A DNA stretch of 34,453 nt from Nocardioides sp. (GTDB lineage: Bacteria > Actinomycetota > Actinomycetes > Propionibacteriales > Nocardioidaceae), in assembly GCF_025965415.1 (NCBI RefSeq), contig NZ_JAOPWY010000041.1, forward strand, positions 1 through 34,453. The letters run 5' to 3'. The translations under genes were made by a program, and so were the position numbers. The notes under the pieces are model-generated. The model saw only the letters and a program-made list of their open reading frames with translations. It made no database searches and had not been told where the DNA came from. Numbering within the stretch: the stretch's first letter is position 1; every line of letters begins with the position of its first letter. Of this stretch, positions 20,972-30,090 are shown piece by piece.

Positions 20972-23257
20972 TCAGACGACCGCGCCGGAGTCCTCGGGCG
21001 CCCGGACGACCTTCTCCTTCTTGGTCCGCGCCATCGGCCACTTCTCGTGGAAGTAGGTCAGGAGCGGGGTGGCCATGAAGACCGAGGAGTAGGTGCCGAC
21101 GACGAGGCCGACGAGAAGGGCGATGGCGAAGTCCTGCAGCGAGTCGCCGCCGAGGATCGCGAGCGCGGCGAGGATGAACATCGCGCCGAGGCCGGTGTTG
21201 ACCGTGCGGGGCACGGTCTCCACGGCCGCCTGGTTGGCGAGGTCGCTGAACTCCTCCTCGGCACGTGAGCCGTACCAGCGCTCACGGATGCGGTCGAAGA
21301 CGACGACGGTGTCGTTGACCGACAGACCGACGATGGTCATCGCCGCCGCCAGGAAGATGCCGTCGATCGGCTTGTGCAGCCAGGCGAAGAGCCCGACGAC
21401 GAGCAGGACGTCGTGGCCCATCGCGACGACCGCGGAGACGCCGAAGGTCCACTTGAAGCGGACGGCGAGGTAGAGCAGCTGGGCCAGGAACGCGACGCCG
21501 AAGGCGATGAGCGCGTTGTTGCGCAGCTCCCTGCCGAGCGAGGACCCGATCTGCTGGTCGTCGACCTTGGTGACGTCGCCGCCGACGGCCGCCAGCTCGG
21601 ACTCGATCCGCTGCTCCTCGTCGTTGGAGAGCTCGCCGGTGCGGACGGTGAAGTCGGCGGTGTCGGCGGTCTGGACGACGGCCTCGGGGAAGCCGGCGTC
21701 GGCCACGGCCTTGCGCGCCTGCTCGACGGTGATGTCCTTGCTCAGCGAGTAGTCGAGCTGGCGACCACCGGTGAACTCGACGCCGAGCTGCAGGCCCTGG
21801 GTGACGATGCCGGCCATCGCGATGACCAGCGCCACGGCGGAGATGCCGAGCCAGGTCCGACGGCGCTTCATCAGGTCGGGCTTCTTGCGGTCGAGCCAGG
21901 TGCGCACCTTGCCGATGTTGCCGAGGCCGCTGAGGGCGGGACGGTTGCCGACCGGCTTGTTGGCGACGGCCACGTCGCACAGCACGCGCGCGATGATCAG
22001 CGCGGAGACCATCGAGGCCACGACACCGATGGTCAGCGTGACACCGAAGCCCTTGATCGGGCCCGAGCCGAGGAAGAAGAGCAGGCCGGCGGCGAGCAGG
22101 GTGGTGACGTTGGAGTCGATGATCGCGCTCCACGCCTTGTTGAAGCCCACCGCGAGCGCACGCCGCAGCCCTGCCGAGGGGTAGGCGGCGTACTCCTCCC
22201 TGGCTCTCTCGAAGACGAGGACGTTGGCGTCGATCGCCATGCCGATCGCCAGCACGAAGCCGGCGAGGCCGGGCAGCGTCAGAGTCGAGCCGAGGCCGAC
22301 GAGCATGGCGTAGGCGAGCAGGGCGTACGACGCCAGCGCGATGGTCGCGGCGAGGCCGACGATCCTGTAGACGAAGATGATGAACAGGCCGGTGAGGATG
22401 ATGCCGATGATGCCGGCCTCGATGGAGGCGTCGATCGCGGCGGCACCCAGCGAGGGGCCGACGAGGCGGTCGGAGATGGCCGTGAGCTCGAGGGGCAGCG
22501 AGCCGCCCTCGATGAGCGCGGCCAGGGCCTTGGCGTCCTCCGGGCTGAAGTTGCCGGTGATGTCGGTGGCGCCGCCGCGGATGCCGACGTTGCAGCCGAC
22601 ACCGGTGTTGACCTCGGGCGAGGAGATGATCTCGCCGTCGAGCACGATGGCGATGCGGCGCTTGGGGTCGCCGGGCGGGTTGCAGGCGGCCTTGCCGGTG
22701 ATGTCGGCCCAGGTGTCGCCGCCCTTGCCGTTGAAGTCGATGGCGACGACCCACTCGACGCTGTTCTGGCGCTGGACGGCCGTGGCGCCGGTGATCTCGT
22801 CACCCTGGATGACCGGGGGACCGACCTCGAGGGTGTCGCCCTGGTCGGACGGCAGGACCTCGTTGCCCTTCTTGCCGGGCTTGGCGTCCGGCTGGGCGGT
22901 GGCCAGCACCTCGTGGATGGTCAGCTTGGCGGTCTGGCCGATCCGGTTCTCGGCCTCCTGCGCCTCGGCGTCGCTGGTGACGCCGGGGAGCTCGACGAGG
23001 ATCCGGTTCTCGCCCTGGCGGACGAGGGTCGACTCGGCGACGCCGAGGGCGTCGACGCGACCGCGCAGGACCTGGAGGGTCTTGTCGACGTTCTCCGAGG
23101 TGGCCGGGGTGGCGTCGGTGCCCTGCGCCTCGAAGACGAACTGAGCGCCGCCCTTGAGGTCGAGGCCGAGGTTGGGCTTGACGTTGACCGCCAGTGCCAC
23201 GCACCCGACCAGGAGGCCGAGCACGAGGAAGAACCTGATCCAGACACCACGTGACAT
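20972..23257 (-). CDS. secDF: SecD-SecF fusion protein translocase subunit
   Basis: A 761-residue, 12-helix fusion. SecD half: first membrane helix (FFLVLGLLVGCVALAV), then NLGLDLKGGAQFVFEA, a periplasmic P1 domain to about residue 280, and a membrane block with AIGMAIDANVLVFERAREEY. SecF half from about 450: GVEFTGGRQLDYSL, then IVGLSVNDTVVVFDRIRERW. The conserved membrane Asp of both halves is present, as needed for proton-driven pulling of exported proteins. ATG 23257 lies nine bases from GGAGG; ATG 23266 abuts the GGAGG and is unlikely. Most actinobacteria keep secD and secF as separate genes beside yajC, so a fused copy beside dinG and hflX may be a second SecDF. Confidence 0.92.
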   Translation of the reverse strand: MSRGVWIRFFLVLGLLVGCVALAVNVKPNLGLDLKGGAQFVFEAQGTDATPATSENVDKTLQVLRGRVDALGVAESTLVRQGENRILVELPGVTSDAEAQEAENRIGQTAKLTIHEVLATAQPDAKPGKKGNEVLPSDQGDTLEVGPPVIQGDEITGATAVQRQNSVEWVVAIDFNGKGGDTWADITGKAACNPPGDPKRRIAIVLDGEIISSPEVNTGVGCNVGIRGGATDITGNFSPEDAKALAALIEGGSLPLELTAISDRLVGPSLGAAAIDASIEAGIIGIILTGLFIIFVYRIVGLAATIALASYALLAYAMLVGLGSTLTLPGLAGFVLAIGMAIDANVLVFERAREEYAAYPSAGLRRALAVGFNKAWSAIIDSNVTTLLAAGLLFFLGSGPIKGFGVTLTIGVVASMVSALIIARVLCDVAVANKPVGNRPALSGLGNIGKVRTWLDRKKPDLMKRRRTWLGISAVALVIAMAGIVTQGLQLGVEFTGGRQLDYSLSKDITVEQARKAVADAGFPEAVVQTADTADFTVRTGELSNDEEQRIESELAAVGGDVTKVDDQQIGSSLGRELRNNALIAFGVAFLAQLLYLAVRFKWTFGVSAVVAMGHDVLLVVGLFAWLHKPIDGIFLAAAMTIVGLSVNDTVVVFDRIRERWYGSRAEEEFSDLANQAAVETVPRTVNTGLGAMFILAALAILGGDSLQDFAIALLVGLVVGTYSSVFMATPLLTYFHEKWPMARTKKEKVVRAPEDSGAVV

Positions 23258-23360
23258 GCGCGACATCCTCCACTAACCGAACTCGATCGCCCGAATCCGG
23301 GCCCGGACACCCCAACGCACGGCCGGACCCCGAGGTTCCGCCCGCGCAGGACGCAAAACG

Positions 23361-24923
23361 TCAGCGACTGTACGCGGTCAGCTCACCGGCCAGGTCGGCA
23401 TTGGCCCGACCGACCACGAGCGTGCCGTCGCCGGTGTGCTCCAGGGAGCCGATCTCGGCCTCCTGGTGGATCCGGTTGACCAGGTCGCCGCGCTCGTAGG
23501 GCAGCAGCACGTCGAACTCGACCTGCGGTCGCGGCAGCTCCGACTCGATGACGGCCAGGGCCGCGTCGATGCCCTCACCGGTCTTGGCGCTCACCACGAC
23601 GCTGTGCGGCTCGCGCGCCCGCAACCGGCTGATCACCAGCGGGTCCGCGGCGTCGGCCTTGTTGATCACGATGATCTCGGGGACCTTGGTGGCCCCGATC
23701 TCGGCGAGCACCTCGCGGACCGCGGCGATCTGGCCCTCGGGGTCGGGGTGCGACCCGTCGACCACGTGGAGCAGCAGGTCGGAGTCGGCCACCTCCTCCA
23801 GCGTCGAGCGGAACGCCTCGACCAGGCCGTGAGGGAGGTGGCGGACGAACCCGACGGTGTCGGACATCGTGTAGATGCGCCCGTCACTGGTCGTCGTACG
23901 GCGGGTGGTGGGGTCGAGGGTCGCGAAGAGCGAGTCCTCCACCAGCACGCCGGCGTCGGTCAGCCGGTTGAGGAGCGAGGACTTGCCGGCGTTGGTGTAG
24001 CCCGCGATCGCGACGCTGGGGATGTGGTTGCGGCGCCGCGACTGGCGCTTGACGTCGCGGGTGCCGCGCATCTCCTTGAGCTCGCGTCGAAGCTTGGCGA
24101 TCTTGGTGTTGATCCGGCGGCGGTCGGTCTCGATCTTGGTCTCACCGGGGCCGCGGCCGCCGATGCCCTCGCCGCCGGCAGCCCGGCCACCGGCCTGCCG
24201 GGACAGGTTGCCACCCCAGCCGCGGAGGCGCTGCTTCATGTATTGCAGCTGGGCCAGCTCGACCTGCGCCTGGCCCTCCTTGCTCTTGGCGTGCTGGGCG
24301 AAGATGTCGAGGATCAGCGCGGTCCGGTCGACGACCTTGACCTTGATCTTGTCCTCGAGGTTGCGCAGCTGGCTGGGCGCGAGCTCGCCGTCGCAGATGA
24401 CGGTGTCGGCGCCGGTGGCCTGCACGATCTCGCGGATCGCGTCGACCTTGCCCCGGCCGATGTAGGTCGCCGGGTCGGGTGAGTGGCGGCGCTGGAAGAC
24501 CGCCTCCAGCACCTCGGAGCCGGCGGTCTCGGCGAGCAGCGCGAGCTCGGCCATGGAGTTCTCGGCGTCGGTGACGGTGCCGCCGGTCCACACACCGACG
24601 AGCACGACCTTCTCCAGGCGGAGCTGGCGGTACTCGACCTCGGTGATGTCCTCGAGCTCGGTGCGCAGCCCGGCGACGCGGCGCAGGGCGTGGCGCTCGG
24701 CCAGCTCCTTGGCGCCGACGGTGAGCTCCTCCGGGTCGGCCTCGTCCCACTCGTCGTACGACGCGTCGTCGGCGTAGCCGGACTCGAAGTCGTCGGGAGC
24801 GGTGGCCAGGCCCGCGTCGAGGTCGCCGTCGAGCTCGATGGCCTCGTCGTCCCAGGCCCGCGTGGCGTCGAGCGCGTCGCGCAGGGTGAAGTCGGGCAAC
24901 GGGCGATCAGGTGCGTTCGTCAT
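23361..24923 (-). CDS. hflX: GTPase HflX
   Basis: A 520-residue ribosome-associated GTPase that splits stalled or idle 70S ribosomes. The first 75 residues are acidic and specific to this group. The N-terminal HflX domain includes PATYIGRGKVDAIREIV and the Gly-rich GGRAAGGEGIGGRGPGETK. The coiled linker RRRINTKIAKLRRELK leads to the G domain: GYTNAGKSSLLNRLT (G1), DPTTRRTT (G2), DTVGFVRHLP (G3), INKAD (G4) and SAKTGEG (G5). A TAAACT hexamer nine bases before the ATG is a possible -10. A small palindrome (GCCCG-AATC-CGGGC, 23289-23302) follows the stop at a distance. Confidence 0.97.
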   Translation of the reverse strand: MTNAPDRPLPDFTLRDALDATRAWDDEAIELDGDLDAGLATAPDDFESGYADDASYDEWDEADPEELTVGAKELAERHALRRVAGLRTELEDITEVEYRQLRLEKVVLVGVWTGGTVTDAENSMAELALLAETAGSEVLEAVFQRRHSPDPATYIGRGKVDAIREIVQATGADTVICDGELAPSQLRNLEDKIKVKVVDRTALILDIFAQHAKSKEGQAQVELAQLQYMKQRLRGWGGNLSRQAGGRAAGGEGIGGRGPGETKIETDRRRINTKIAKLRRELKEMRGTRDVKRQSRRRNHIPSVAIAGYTNAGKSSLLNRLTDAGVLVEDSLFATLDPTTRRTTTSDGRIYTMSDTVGFVRHLPHGLVEAFRSTLEEVADSDLLLHVVDGSHPDPEGQIAAVREVLAEIGATKVPEIIVINKADAADPLVISRLRAREPHSVVVSAKTGEGIDAALAVIESELPRPQVEFDVLLPYERGDLVNRIHQEAEIGSLEHTGDGTLVVGRANADLAGELTAYSR

Positions 24924-25034
24924 ATGTCGACAAGTTTAGGTCGCCCGTCCGCCCTACGCGAATGACTTGGCAGTCCGGGTCCTCGCACCAGCCCCGCGGG
25001 ACGCGGACGGTGCGGGACCTCACCGGAGTGCACC

Positions 25035-25790
25035 TCAGGCGCGGTGACGGCCGGCGGGGACCGCCGGAGCGCCGTCCACGGACGCGGTGTCGATGAACTC
25101 GTGGCACGCCGCGCGCACGTCGTGCGGGGTGTGTCCGGGACCCACCACCACGACCCGCACTCCCGCCGCGTGGAGGCGGTGGACCAGCGGCAGGGCGGAG
25201 GTCAGGTCGCCCGCGATGACCACCTCGTCGACCGCGGCGTCGCGGGCGATGTCGACCGCGTCGATCGTCATCGCCACGAGGGCCTGGTCGTCGTCGTCGG
25301 AGAAGTGGTGGAAGGAGTGCAGCCCCTCGCGCCGCAGCTGCGTGACCCAGTCGCCGAGGTCCGACCGGCTCCAGTCGGCGTAGGCACGACAGATGTTGAC
25401 CGACCCGCGCTCCCCCATGCGGGCCAGGAGCGCCGTGGCGACGTCGGCCGGCACGCGGCGGGCGTCGATCAGCAGCGCCACCCGGTGCACCTGCTCGGCG
25501 TCCGCCCCCGTGCTGCGCCGCGGCAGCGCCGGGACGAGCGCCGCGGTCTCCGGCTCGTCGGCGCGGCCGTCCTCGGGCTCGGGCTCGGTCGGCGCGTCGA
25601 CGTCCGCGGTCTCGGCGGGCTCGACGGGCTCGGCGGGCTCGGCCTCGACCGGCTCCGGCGCGGGCCTCAGGGCGCTGTCGCGACGTACGCGCTCCTGCAC
25701 CTTGGTCCCGGCCGCCATCCAGCGACGGATGAGCGTCGTGAGCTCCCCGTCCATGTCCGCCGCAGCTCGCGGCTCGATCAGGTGTGTCAT
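25035..25790 (-). CDS. NYN-domain (PIN-like) protein
   Basis: A 251-residue protein from ATG 25790. Residues about 1-35 are a short conserved head. About 45-95 is a low-complexity Glu/Pro/Ala linker. The NYN fold runs from about 100: VALLIDARRVPADVATALLA (first Asp), SVNICRAYADWSRSDLGDWV, DDDDQALVAMTIDAVDIARD (acidic site), DEVVIAGDLTSALPLVHRLH and VVVVGPGHTP. NYN domains are metal-dependent RNases related to PIN domains and limkain-b1, so RNA cleavage is likely but unproven. A G-rich stretch eight bases before the ATG may serve as Shine-Dalgarno. Confidence 0.88.
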   Translation of the reverse strand: MTHLIEPRAAADMDGELTTLIRRWMAAGTKVQERVRRDSALRPAPEPVEAEPAEPVEPAETADVDAPTEPEPEDGRADEPETAALVPALPRRSTGADAEQVHRVALLIDARRVPADVATALLARMGERGSVNICRAYADWSRSDLGDWVTQLRREGLHSFHHFSDDDDQALVAMTIDAVDIARDAAVDEVVIAGDLTSALPLVHRLHAAGVRVVVVGPGHTPHDVRAACHEFIDTASVDGAPAVPAGRHRA

Positions 25791-25938
25791 CGCATGCCCC
25801 CCACAGGCTTGATGAAGGATGAATCCCACGACGAACGATCCACCCGTGCACCCCGCGCGCGAGGCGGAATGACCGAAATCAGGACACTCGGGCTAGACCA
25901 GTCCGCGCGGCGACGTGTGCCTCAGCGGCCCCCGGTGG

Positions 25939-26715
25939 TCACTTCGGTGGCATCCGGATGCCGCCGTCGACGCGGATCGTCTCGCCGTTCATGTAGGAGT
26001 TGGTGAGGCACTCCACGACCATGCTGGCCAGCTCCTCGGGGTGGCCGAGGCGCTTGGGGAACAGCACGTTGGCGCCGAGGTTGGCCTTGAACTCGGCCGG
26101 GTCGGGGAAGGCGTCGTAGATCGGGGTGTCGATGAGCCCCGGGGCGACGGTGTTGAGGCGGATGCCGGCGGCGGACAGGTCGCGCGCGACCGGGAGGGTC
26201 ATGCCCACGACGCCCCCCTTGGACGCGGAGTAGGACGCCTGGCCGATCTGGCCGTCGAAGGCCGCGACGGAGGCGAGGTTGACGATCGCGCCGCGCTGGC
26301 CGTCGGCGTCGGGCTCGTTGCGGCTCATCACGGTCGCGGCCTGGCGGGTCATGTCGAAGGTGCCGACCAGGTTGATCTCCACGACCTTGCGGAAGGCCTC
26401 GAGGTCGTGCGCGGACTCGAGCATCCCGTCGCGGCCGATGGTGCGCTGGGCCCAGCCGATGCCGGCCGAGTTGACGCAGGCGCGCAGCGGCGCGATCTCG
26501 GCGGCGGCCTCGACGGCGGCGGCGACCTGATCGGTCCTCGTCACGTCGACGGCGGCGAAGACGCCGCCGATCTCGTGGGCCAGGGCCTCGCCCTTCTCGG
26601 CGTTCAGGTCGGCCACGACGACCGTGGCGCCCTTCGCGGCGAGGGCGCGGGCGACCGCGGCACCGATGCCGCTGGCGCCTCCGGTGACGATGGCGGTGGA
26701 TCCGGTGATGTCCAT
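25939..26715 (-). CDS. SDR-family 3-hydroxyacyl-CoA dehydrogenase-like enzyme
   Basis: A 258-residue SDR from ATG 26715. TGGASGIGAAVARAL (cofactor), VVVADLNAEKG (Asp, NAD preference), NSAGIGWAQ, NLASVAAFDGQIGQ (Ser) and YSASKGGVVG (Tyr and Lys) are all present. The ending NSYMNGETIRVDGGIRMPPK is typical of the HSD17B10/type-2 3-hydroxyacyl-CoA dehydrogenase branch. These act in fatty-acid or branched-chain amino-acid breakdown. It follows dapF on the same strand, 36 bases apart; a shared transcript is possible without shared function. Confidence 0.92.
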   Translation of the reverse strand: MDITGSTAIVTGGASGIGAAVARALAAKGATVVVADLNAEKGEALAHEIGGVFAAVDVTRTDQVAAAVEAAAEIAPLRACVNSAGIGWAQRTIGRDGMLESAHDLEAFRKVVEINLVGTFDMTRQAATVMSRNEPDADGQRGAIVNLASVAAFDGQIGQASYSASKGGVVGMTLPVARDLSAAGIRLNTVAPGLIDTPIYDAFPDPAEFKANLGANVLFPKRLGHPEELASMVVECLTNSYMNGETIRVDGGIRMPPK

Positions 26716-26751
26716 GGCCCGGATCCTAGGACGCACCCCGCGGGTCGCGGA

Positions 26752-27549
26752 TCAGAGGTCGGTCAGGCCCTCGGCCACCAGCACGGCCGGGCCGGTCATC
26801 AGCATCCGGTCGTCGTCGGTCCACACGATGCGCAGCGTGCCGCCGGGCACGTCGACCCGGTACGTCGTACCACGGGGGGCGCCGTCGGCCAGCGAGGTCA
26901 CGACCGCCACCGCGCAGGCGCCGGTGCCGCAGGAGCGGGTCTCACCGGCCCCCCGCTCGTGCACCCGCATCGCGACGTGGTGCTCGCCGCGACGCACCAC
27001 GAACTCGACGTTGACGCCCTCGGGGAAGATCGCGTCGTCGTGCTGCGGGGCATCGAGCAGGGCACCCGCCTGGGCCAGGTTGTCGACGAAGACCACCGCG
27101 TGCGGGTTGCCCGTCGAGACGTGGCGCGCGGGCCAGTCCCTGCCGTCGACGGTCACGGTCGTCTCGCCCAGCACCTCGGGCGATCCCATGTCGGCGGTGA
27201 CCTCCTCGCCGGCGGCGTCCAGCGTCTTGACGCCGTCGCGGGTCTGGACGTCCATCGGGAAGGGCTCCCCCTCGCGCTCGTGGAGGTAGCGCGCGAAGAC
27301 CCGGATCCCGTTGCCGCACATCTCGCTGACCGAGCCGTCGGAGTTGCGGTAGTCCATGAACCACCCGCTCCCCCGGCGTACGGCGCGCAGCACCCCGTCG
27401 GCGCCGATCCCGGCGCGGCGGTCGCACAGCGCGCGCACGCGGTCGGCCGCCATCTCTCCGTCGGCGTCACCGTGCACCGTGCCATCGGGATCGGGCAGGA
27501 CCACGAAGTCGTTCTCGGTGCCGTGGCCCTTGAGGAAGGGGTAGCTCAC
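26752..27549 (-). CDS. dapF: Diaminopimelate epimerase
   Basis: A 265-residue enzyme that turns LL- into meso-diaminopimelate for lysine and peptidoglycan. The N-terminus FLKGHGTENDFVVL is the family start. The catalytic Cys pair is Cys78 (SEMCGNGIR) and Cys207 (RSCGTGAC). STGNPHAVVFVD and FPEGVNVEFV support the two-domain fold. Length matches the family. It lies between ggt and the SDR, near miaA and hflX, the usual actinobacterial neighbourhood. Confidence 0.98.
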   Translation of the reverse strand: MSYPFLKGHGTENDFVVLPDPDGTVHGDADGEMAADRVRALCDRRAGIGADGVLRAVRRGSGWFMDYRNSDGSVSEMCGNGIRVFARYLHEREGEPFPMDVQTRDGVKTLDAAGEEVTADMGSPEVLGETTVTVDGRDWPARHVSTGNPHAVVFVDNLAQAGALLDAPQHDDAIFPEGVNVEFVVRRGEHHVAMRVHERGAGETRSCGTGACAVAVVTSLADGAPRGTTYRVDVPGGTLRIVWTDDDRMLMTGPAVLVAEGLTDL

Positions 27550-27577
27550 CCCTCCAGTGTGTCAGTCACGAGCCACC

Positions 27578-29434
27578 TCACCGGGGATCGACCACCTTTG
27601 CCGACCCCTTGCCACGACGGCTGGGCTCGGCGACGGCGGTCAGCCGCTTGCGGGGTCCGAACTCGATCGCGGTCGCCGCACCGATCTCGGCGGCGCTGGT
27701 GAAGGCGTCGCCGGCCGGGGCGAGGGTGTGCCCCAGTGCGGTCAGCGCAGGGCCGTAGGCGGCGATGAAGCCCGGCTCCGCGGTCACGGTCGCGGTGTTG
27801 CGCTGGCTGGCGCGCGGCGCCGCGATCGCGTCCTCGATGCTCATGCCGAGGTCGATGCGGTTGACGAGCATCTGCAGGACCGTGGTGATGATCGTCGAGC
27901 CGCCGGGCGAGCCGAGCGCGAGGAACGGCTTGCCGTCCTTGAGCACGATCGTGGGCGACATCGAGCTGCGCGGCCGCTTGCCGGGCTGGATCCGGTTGGG
28001 GTCGGCGGCGGCGTAGACGGTGGAGAAGTCGGTCAGCTCGTTGTTGAGCAGGAAGCCGTGGCCCGGCACGACGATGCCCGAGCCGCCGGTCTGCTCGATG
28101 GTGAGGGTGTACTCGACGACGTTGCCCCAGCGGTCGGCGACCGTGAGGTTGGTGGTGGAGATGTTCTCGGTGTCGGCGTCGGTCGTGCCCTTCGCCGCGG
28201 CGGCCGCGCAGACGCCGTCGTACGACGTGACCACGCCGGCCGCGACCGGCTTGGTGGCCGCCTTCGCGGGGTCGAGGGAGCAGGCGCGCTCGGCGGCGAA
28301 CGTGTCGTCGAGCAGCCGCTTGACCGGGACGTCGACGTAGGCCGGATCGCCGACGTAGGCGCCGCGGTCGGCGAACGCCAGCGCGCTGGCCTCGAGGTAG
28401 TGGTGCAGCGCCTGCTCGGTCGTCATCGCCGAGAGGTCGTAGCGCTCGAGGATGTTGAGGGCCTCGCCGACCGTGGTGCCGCCCGACGAGGACGGGGCCA
28501 TGCCGTAGACGTCGTGCCCGCGGTAGCTGACCTTGGTCGCCTTCTGCGAGCGCACCTTGTAGTCGCGCAGGTCGCGGGGTGTGAGGTAGCCGCGCGGCGC
28601 GGGGAGCGTGGTGTTCTTGGTGGTGCGCGGCTTGCGGACCACCTCGGAGATCAGGCGGGCGAGGGGGCCGCGGTAGAACGCGTCGGTGCCGTGCAGGGCG
28701 ATCGAGTCGTACGTCGCCGCGAGCTCGGGGTTGCGGAAGACCGAGCCGACCTCGGGGGCGTCACCCTTCGGCAGGAAGAGCTTCCTGGTGTCCTTGAAGG
28801 CGGCGAAGCGCTCCTCGTTGTCGAGGGTCTGCTGGCGGAAGGTGTCGTCGACCACGAAGCCGCGGGTCGCGACCGTGGTCGCCGGCGCGAGCGCGTCGGC
28901 GAGCGAGAGGGTGCCCCAGTTGGCCAGGGCCCGGTCCCAGGTCGCCAGCGTGCCGGGCGTGCCGACGCTGACGCCGCTGGTGACCAGCTCGGGCGTGAAG
29001 TTGTAGGGCTTGCCCGTGGCCGGGTCGACGAAGGCGTCCTGTGGCATCTTGCGGGGCGCGGTCTCGCGGCCGTCGATCGTGCGGACCTTGCCGGACGCGG
29101 CGTCGTAGTAGACGAAGTAGCCGCCACCGCCGATGCCGGCGCTGAAGGGCTCCGTCACGCCGAGCGTGGCGGCGGCCGCCACCGCGGCGTCCACCGCGTT
29201 GCCGCCCGCGCGGAGGACCTTGAGCCCGGCGGCGCTGGCCTCCGGGTCGACGGTGCTGATGGCTCCCCCCTTGCCGACCGCGGTCGGGACCTTGGCGGTC
29301 GGACGGGCGAGACCGGCCGGCGCGGCGGGGGCTGCGCTCGCGCCGGCGACGGGCGTGGCGAGCAGGGCGGCGACGACGGCGAGACCACTCGCCGCGGACG
29401 CGACGGCCGTGGTTCGGCTGGGGAACTGGGGCAT
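27578..29434 (-). CDS. ggt: Gamma-glutamyltransferase
   Basis: A 618-residue exported enzyme that cleaves or transfers the gamma-glutamyl group of glutathione-like peptides. The signal peptide is residues 1 to about 35 (ASGLAVVAALLATPVAGASA). The heavy chain contains NAVDAAVAAAATLGVTEPFS and GIGGGGYFVYYD. Autocleavage before the Thr in ISTTNLTVADRWGNVV gives the light chain and its nucleophile. GSPGGSTIITTVLQMLVNRI is the substrate loop. ATG 29434 has GGGAGG seven bases upstream; the longer frame to 29581 has no support. As actinobacteria use mycothiol, the natural substrate may be another gamma-glutamyl peptide. Confidence 0.95.
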   Translation of the reverse strand: MPQFPSRTTAVASAASGLAVVAALLATPVAGASAAPAAPAGLARPTAKVPTAVGKGGAISTVDPEASAAGLKVLRAGGNAVDAAVAAAATLGVTEPFSAGIGGGGYFVYYDAASGKVRTIDGRETAPRKMPQDAFVDPATGKPYNFTPELVTSGVSVGTPGTLATWDRALANWGTLSLADALAPATTVATRGFVVDDTFRQQTLDNEERFAAFKDTRKLFLPKGDAPEVGSVFRNPELAATYDSIALHGTDAFYRGPLARLISEVVRKPRTTKNTTLPAPRGYLTPRDLRDYKVRSQKATKVSYRGHDVYGMAPSSSGGTTVGEALNILERYDLSAMTTEQALHHYLEASALAFADRGAYVGDPAYVDVPVKRLLDDTFAAERACSLDPAKAATKPVAAGVVTSYDGVCAAAAAKGTTDADTENISTTNLTVADRWGNVVEYTLTIEQTGGSGIVVPGHGFLLNNELTDFSTVYAAADPNRIQPGKRPRSSMSPTIVLKDGKPFLALGSPGGSTIITTVLQMLVNRIDLGMSIEDAIAAPRASQRNTATVTAEPGFIAAYGPALTALGHTLAPAGDAFTSAAEIGAATAIEFGPRKRLTAVAEPSRRGKGSAKVVDPR

Positions 29435-29543
29435 GGGGGAACCTCCCGAGAGACGTCCCTCCACCCTGCCTCCGGAGCGATGCGTTGTCCACGCCCGTCC
29501 GGGTGCGGCGCGCCGCGCGGTGCGACGCCCCGCGGCCGGCCGA

Positions 29544-30062
29544 TCAGCGCACGACGGTGTGGCGCAGGCAGGCGAAGTCACGGTTGCGGGCGACCTCCTC
29601 GAGGCGCAGCTCCACGTGGCGCGGCAGCACCGGCGCCCCGCTGCCGATCGTCACCGGGGCGAACTGCATCCACACCTCGTCGAGCAGCCCGGCGTCGTGG
29701 AACTGGCCCGCGAGCTCGCCGCCGCCGACCACCCAGAGGTCCTTGCCCTCGGCCGCCGCGGTCATCTCGGCGTGCACCCGGGCCACGTCGTCGCGGTCGA
29801 AGCGCACGCTGGCGGGCGCCTCGGGGAAGGTGCGGTGCGTCATCACCCAGGTCGGGAGCGGACCCCACGGGTCGTCGTCGTGGTCGAGGATCCACTGCCA
29901 CGTGGTGGCGCCCATGACGCAGGCGCCGATGCGCTCGCGGAAGCCGGGATAGGCCATCGGCCCGTCCATGTCGATGTCGCGCGAGGTCAGCCAGTCGAGC
30001 GAGTGGTCGTCGGTCGCGATGAAGCCGTCCAGGGTGCACCCGGTGTAGTAGATGGTCGCCAT
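29544..30062 (-). CDS. Dihydrofolate reductase/RibD C-terminal-like reductase
   Basis: A 172-residue protein from ATG 30062. It begins with YYTGCTLDGFIATDDHSLDW and has GACVMGATTWQWIL and LWVVGGGELAGQFHDAGLLD, the fold and NADPH-binding pattern of the RibD C-terminal/DHFR family. Its substrate is unknown, and most such proteins are not true DHFRs. The start begins right at the family N-terminus; the longer frame runs antisense through miaA. It follows miaA on the same strand by 28 bases. Confidence 0.9.
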   Translation of the reverse strand: MATIYYTGCTLDGFIATDDHSLDWLTSRDIDMDGPMAYPGFRERIGACVMGATTWQWILDHDDDPWGPLPTWVMTHRTFPEAPASVRFDRDDVARVHAEMTAAAEGKDLWVVGGGELAGQFHDAGLLDEVWMQFAPVTIGSGAPVLPRHVELRLEEVARNRDFACLRHTVVR

Positions 30063-30090
30063 GGCTCCACGATGGCACCGACCGGGGACA

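Noticed and set aside
21374..23254. 626-codon open frame antisense to secDF
   Set aside because: Shadow of the SecD/SecF coding strand.
24907..25023. 38-codon minus-strand frame with WCEDPDC motif ending inside the hflX start
   Set aside because: Short, overlaps the hflX start by 17 bases, has no Shine-Dalgarno sequence; a CxxxxC in 38 residues is too little to call a gene.
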